From Gibbula magus (Eukaryota > Mollusca > Gastropoda > Trochida > Trochidae), in NCBI GenBank assembly GCA_936450465.1, contig OW388289.1, forward strand, positions 75,690,593 to 75,754,592: a stretch of 64,000 bases of DNA, read 5' to 3'. A model generated the notes under the pieces. The model had not been told where the DNA came from. It saw nothing but the letters and a program-made list of their open reading frames with translations, and did no database searches. The position numbers and the translations under genes were made by a program. Below, piece after piece: positions 61,568 to 64,000 of this stretch (position 1 is the first letter of the stretch; each line of letters opens with the position of its first letter).

Positions 61568-64000
61568 CATGTTGGTATCAAAGCACCATATTCGTGTTCG
61601 TGCAAAATTGGCCATGTGTGTGATTACGCCTTCACTTATTGTTGATATTTATAAATTGTGAAAACGAACGTAGATTGATACCCTTCTTTGTCCTTGGATC
61701 ACTGTGGCGGTTATCAGATGATGTGCCATACATGTTCAATATAATTGTTCACGGATGTGACGTGTTTAGTTTGAGGGATCTGCATCAAGGTCATTGCACC
61801 AGGGACCATGTTCTCGCTCTTCCAAACTCCCCCTGACGCTGTACATTTACTTTGTAACCTATATGCGTATATGAGAGTGCCACCTACTCGAATCCATGAG
61901 TAAGCACGTATTCACAAAGACACACGTGCATGTATAAACCAACCCTGGAATTGCGTAATCCTTTATTGGGAGTTTAAACCTTTGCCTGAAACGAATTTGT
62001 AACAATATATATATAATCGATGCTCCTTTAACACGGCGGAACCTAGTAACCAATTAACACGGCGGAACCGAGAAACCAGGAGACAGCTTATAATCGTTTA
62101 TTCAAAACGTATGTTCTGCTACCTTGAAATAAATAACTTAAATTATAAAATGTATCCTTTTGAAGATATGACATTTGGAAAAGCTCAGCAAGTGTTTATC
62201 AACGATAAAATAAACAAGACCAAACTATTTCATGATTGGTAGGAGCAAAACGTATTATCTTTGTATATACATGTATTCATGAACGTGTAAACATAACAAC
62301 TAAGGGTGTGAAGGATTCTATTCTCTTGAGAAGACTTTTTACTGTTCCATATTCATGACATTCAAATACTGCAAAACATTGATTTCTTTTGATACATCCT
62401 TTCAAATTATTTACGAATGAGAACAAGAAGACAATAAAATCGTGTTGATATACTTTTCAATAAGTACCATATGTAGAATTGCTTCAATTTTAAGAGGTAT
62501 TGTCTATGTTCTAAAATGACTGGTGGCGTCAGATAATTACAATTTTCATGACAAGCACTAGGAATGCATGACATTACAAGATTCTCATTTTTACCGTGTA
62601 CATGCTTCCGTTTAACAGATGCTGTGTTTTGTGTATGGAATGTATATGGTTATTGATACTTTTCAAATGATTTGTTGGATAAATGTTACTGACTATGATA
62701 ACAATATCAACTCATCCTTTTTAAATGTTATTCCAGAAATATGTCGAGTTAACAAATTCAATTCAATAAGTGATGTTCGATCAAACACTATTTATATAAC
62801 GATGTATCAGGAAGTATAGAAGTTCGATCACTATAAGTAATGTGACCTTTGTTGATGAAACGGTTTTCAATAATAAGCAGACTGTTTAGTGCATATTACT
62901 CATGCTATGGCAGGGTTAGCGTTATACAAACCATTAAACATTGAACGACTTTCAATCGTTAGAAAAAAGAAATACCCTCACAGGTTAGACTTGAGCAGAG
63001 TAGGTTTTCATGTATGATTCTTTTGACTCGGTAATCTTGCCACAACTTGTTTATGTAGATGAACATACTTGTCATATGAAATGTATGGATTGTACTATAA
63101 TTGAGTTGATCATGGAAATGAAAATCTTCTGTACCCCAAAAAAGAAATTATAAGTGATAAACACTTTTTTTCATGTATATGAGGAGTTTGACTGAAAAAA
63201 TCCAAGTAGTATACGTTTCTGCCCTCTGTTGACAGGCAATGTTACTTCCAAGACTCTGGGTTACTACATGAGAGATAACTTCACTATTCTTTCCTTAATA
63301 GACGCTAACATACATGCTTGTTTATCTCTCCGTTGAAGTACGATTCCATACAAAATCGTTATCATAACTTATCATGAGGGCTAATTAAATAATCATATGA
63401 CATTGGAATCTACGGGAATTAATTAAATAGTCGTTACGGTTACCACGTAAATACGTTTAATTATTCAAGTTAACATTATGACAGCCGACCATGTGAACTT
63501 ATTAGATAAACATGCAACTCGTTTCAAATATAAGGATGACTAGTCAATAGTTATCTTTGATATGTCGAGGAGAAACTTAAGTGATACCTTTATCACTGGG
63601 CACTTTCAGAAGTCCTCGTTGTCACGTAAATAAATAGACGTCTAACTTAATCGATAGTAAACTCCAAGATACAGAGACTCTTGTGTAGACGACAGAACAT
63701 GCATGCTGTATGCATCAGTGGGTATGCAAACTAGCTAATATAGACTCGGGTAGATCAATAGCAAACAGGTGTGGAGATACCCAGGTACCGCAGCACAGTC
63801 AGGTGCGAGGCGCGTACAGACAACACGGATTGTAGCGTGCTGGTAAAATAGGAGACTGCTTTTACCATTGGTGGTATATGCTAGATTTATGGTATATGAC
63901 TTTCTTATGGTGTACTACGTATTTAATGTTCCAGAACGCATTTAAGCTAAGCAGATTTTGTGATTTGTGTGATATATGACATGTCTTATAAAGTTTCCGT
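61568..64000. other. Intergenic, no gene seen
   Basis: AT-rich sequence to the window edge. A short direct repeat, TTTAACACGGCGGAACC / AATTAACACGGCGGAACC, occurs near 62027 and 62053. No coding exon or RNA gene is supported. Confidence 0.35.

Overview
The window is animal nuclear DNA: AT-rich, with short exons split by GT-AG introns, long intergenic stretches and many degraded transposons. The gene types, tRNA-derived SINEs, TTAA-flanked miniature elements and a selenocysteine-type thyroid-hormone deiodinase fit a marine mollusc, probably a gastropod. That placement is inference, not proof.

Layout. 1-3286 (+): the 3' half of a eukaryotic elongation factor 2 gene (8 exons; the 5' part lies outside the window). 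3287-9302: repeats only (palindromic element with an inserted SINE, full-length SINE, inverted-repeat element, minisatellite). 9303-16747 (-): a complete 9-exon SLC22-family organic ion transporter (517 aa), with a hAT miniature element in one intron. 16748-23096: nested repeats, including an 848-bp TTAA-flanked element whose empty target can be read from another copy at 5.2-5.6 kb. 23097-31558 (+): a dolichol kinase gene (13 exons, about 558 aa), with an 81-bp-arm hairpin abutting the acceptor of exon 5. 31559-43230: LINE, mariner and inverted-repeat debris. 43240-48380 (+): an iodothyronine deiodinase gene with a TATA promoter, a leader exon, one coding exon with an in-frame UGA (Sec124), and a distant 3'UTR exon carrying a well-formed SECIS candidate. 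48386-52457: repeats. 52458-57405 (+): exons of a SAM-domain protein that stay in frame into a 3' exon encoding a small two-hydrophobic-segment protein; a second TATA promoter at 55.5 kb could drive that last exon alone. 57406-64000: repeats, a Tc1-like transposase relic and a TTAA miniature element.

The genes are unrelated housekeeping or physiological genes (translation, solute transport, dolichol phosphate for N-glycosylation, thyroid-hormone-type deiodination) and do not form an operon or pathway cluster. The most interesting points are the deiodinase with its SECIS beyond a 3'UTR intron, the SAM/membrane gene with a possible internal promoter, and the nested TTAA elements.

Exon limits were derived by hand from splice signals, reading phase and family similarity. 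No alignment or folding program was run.
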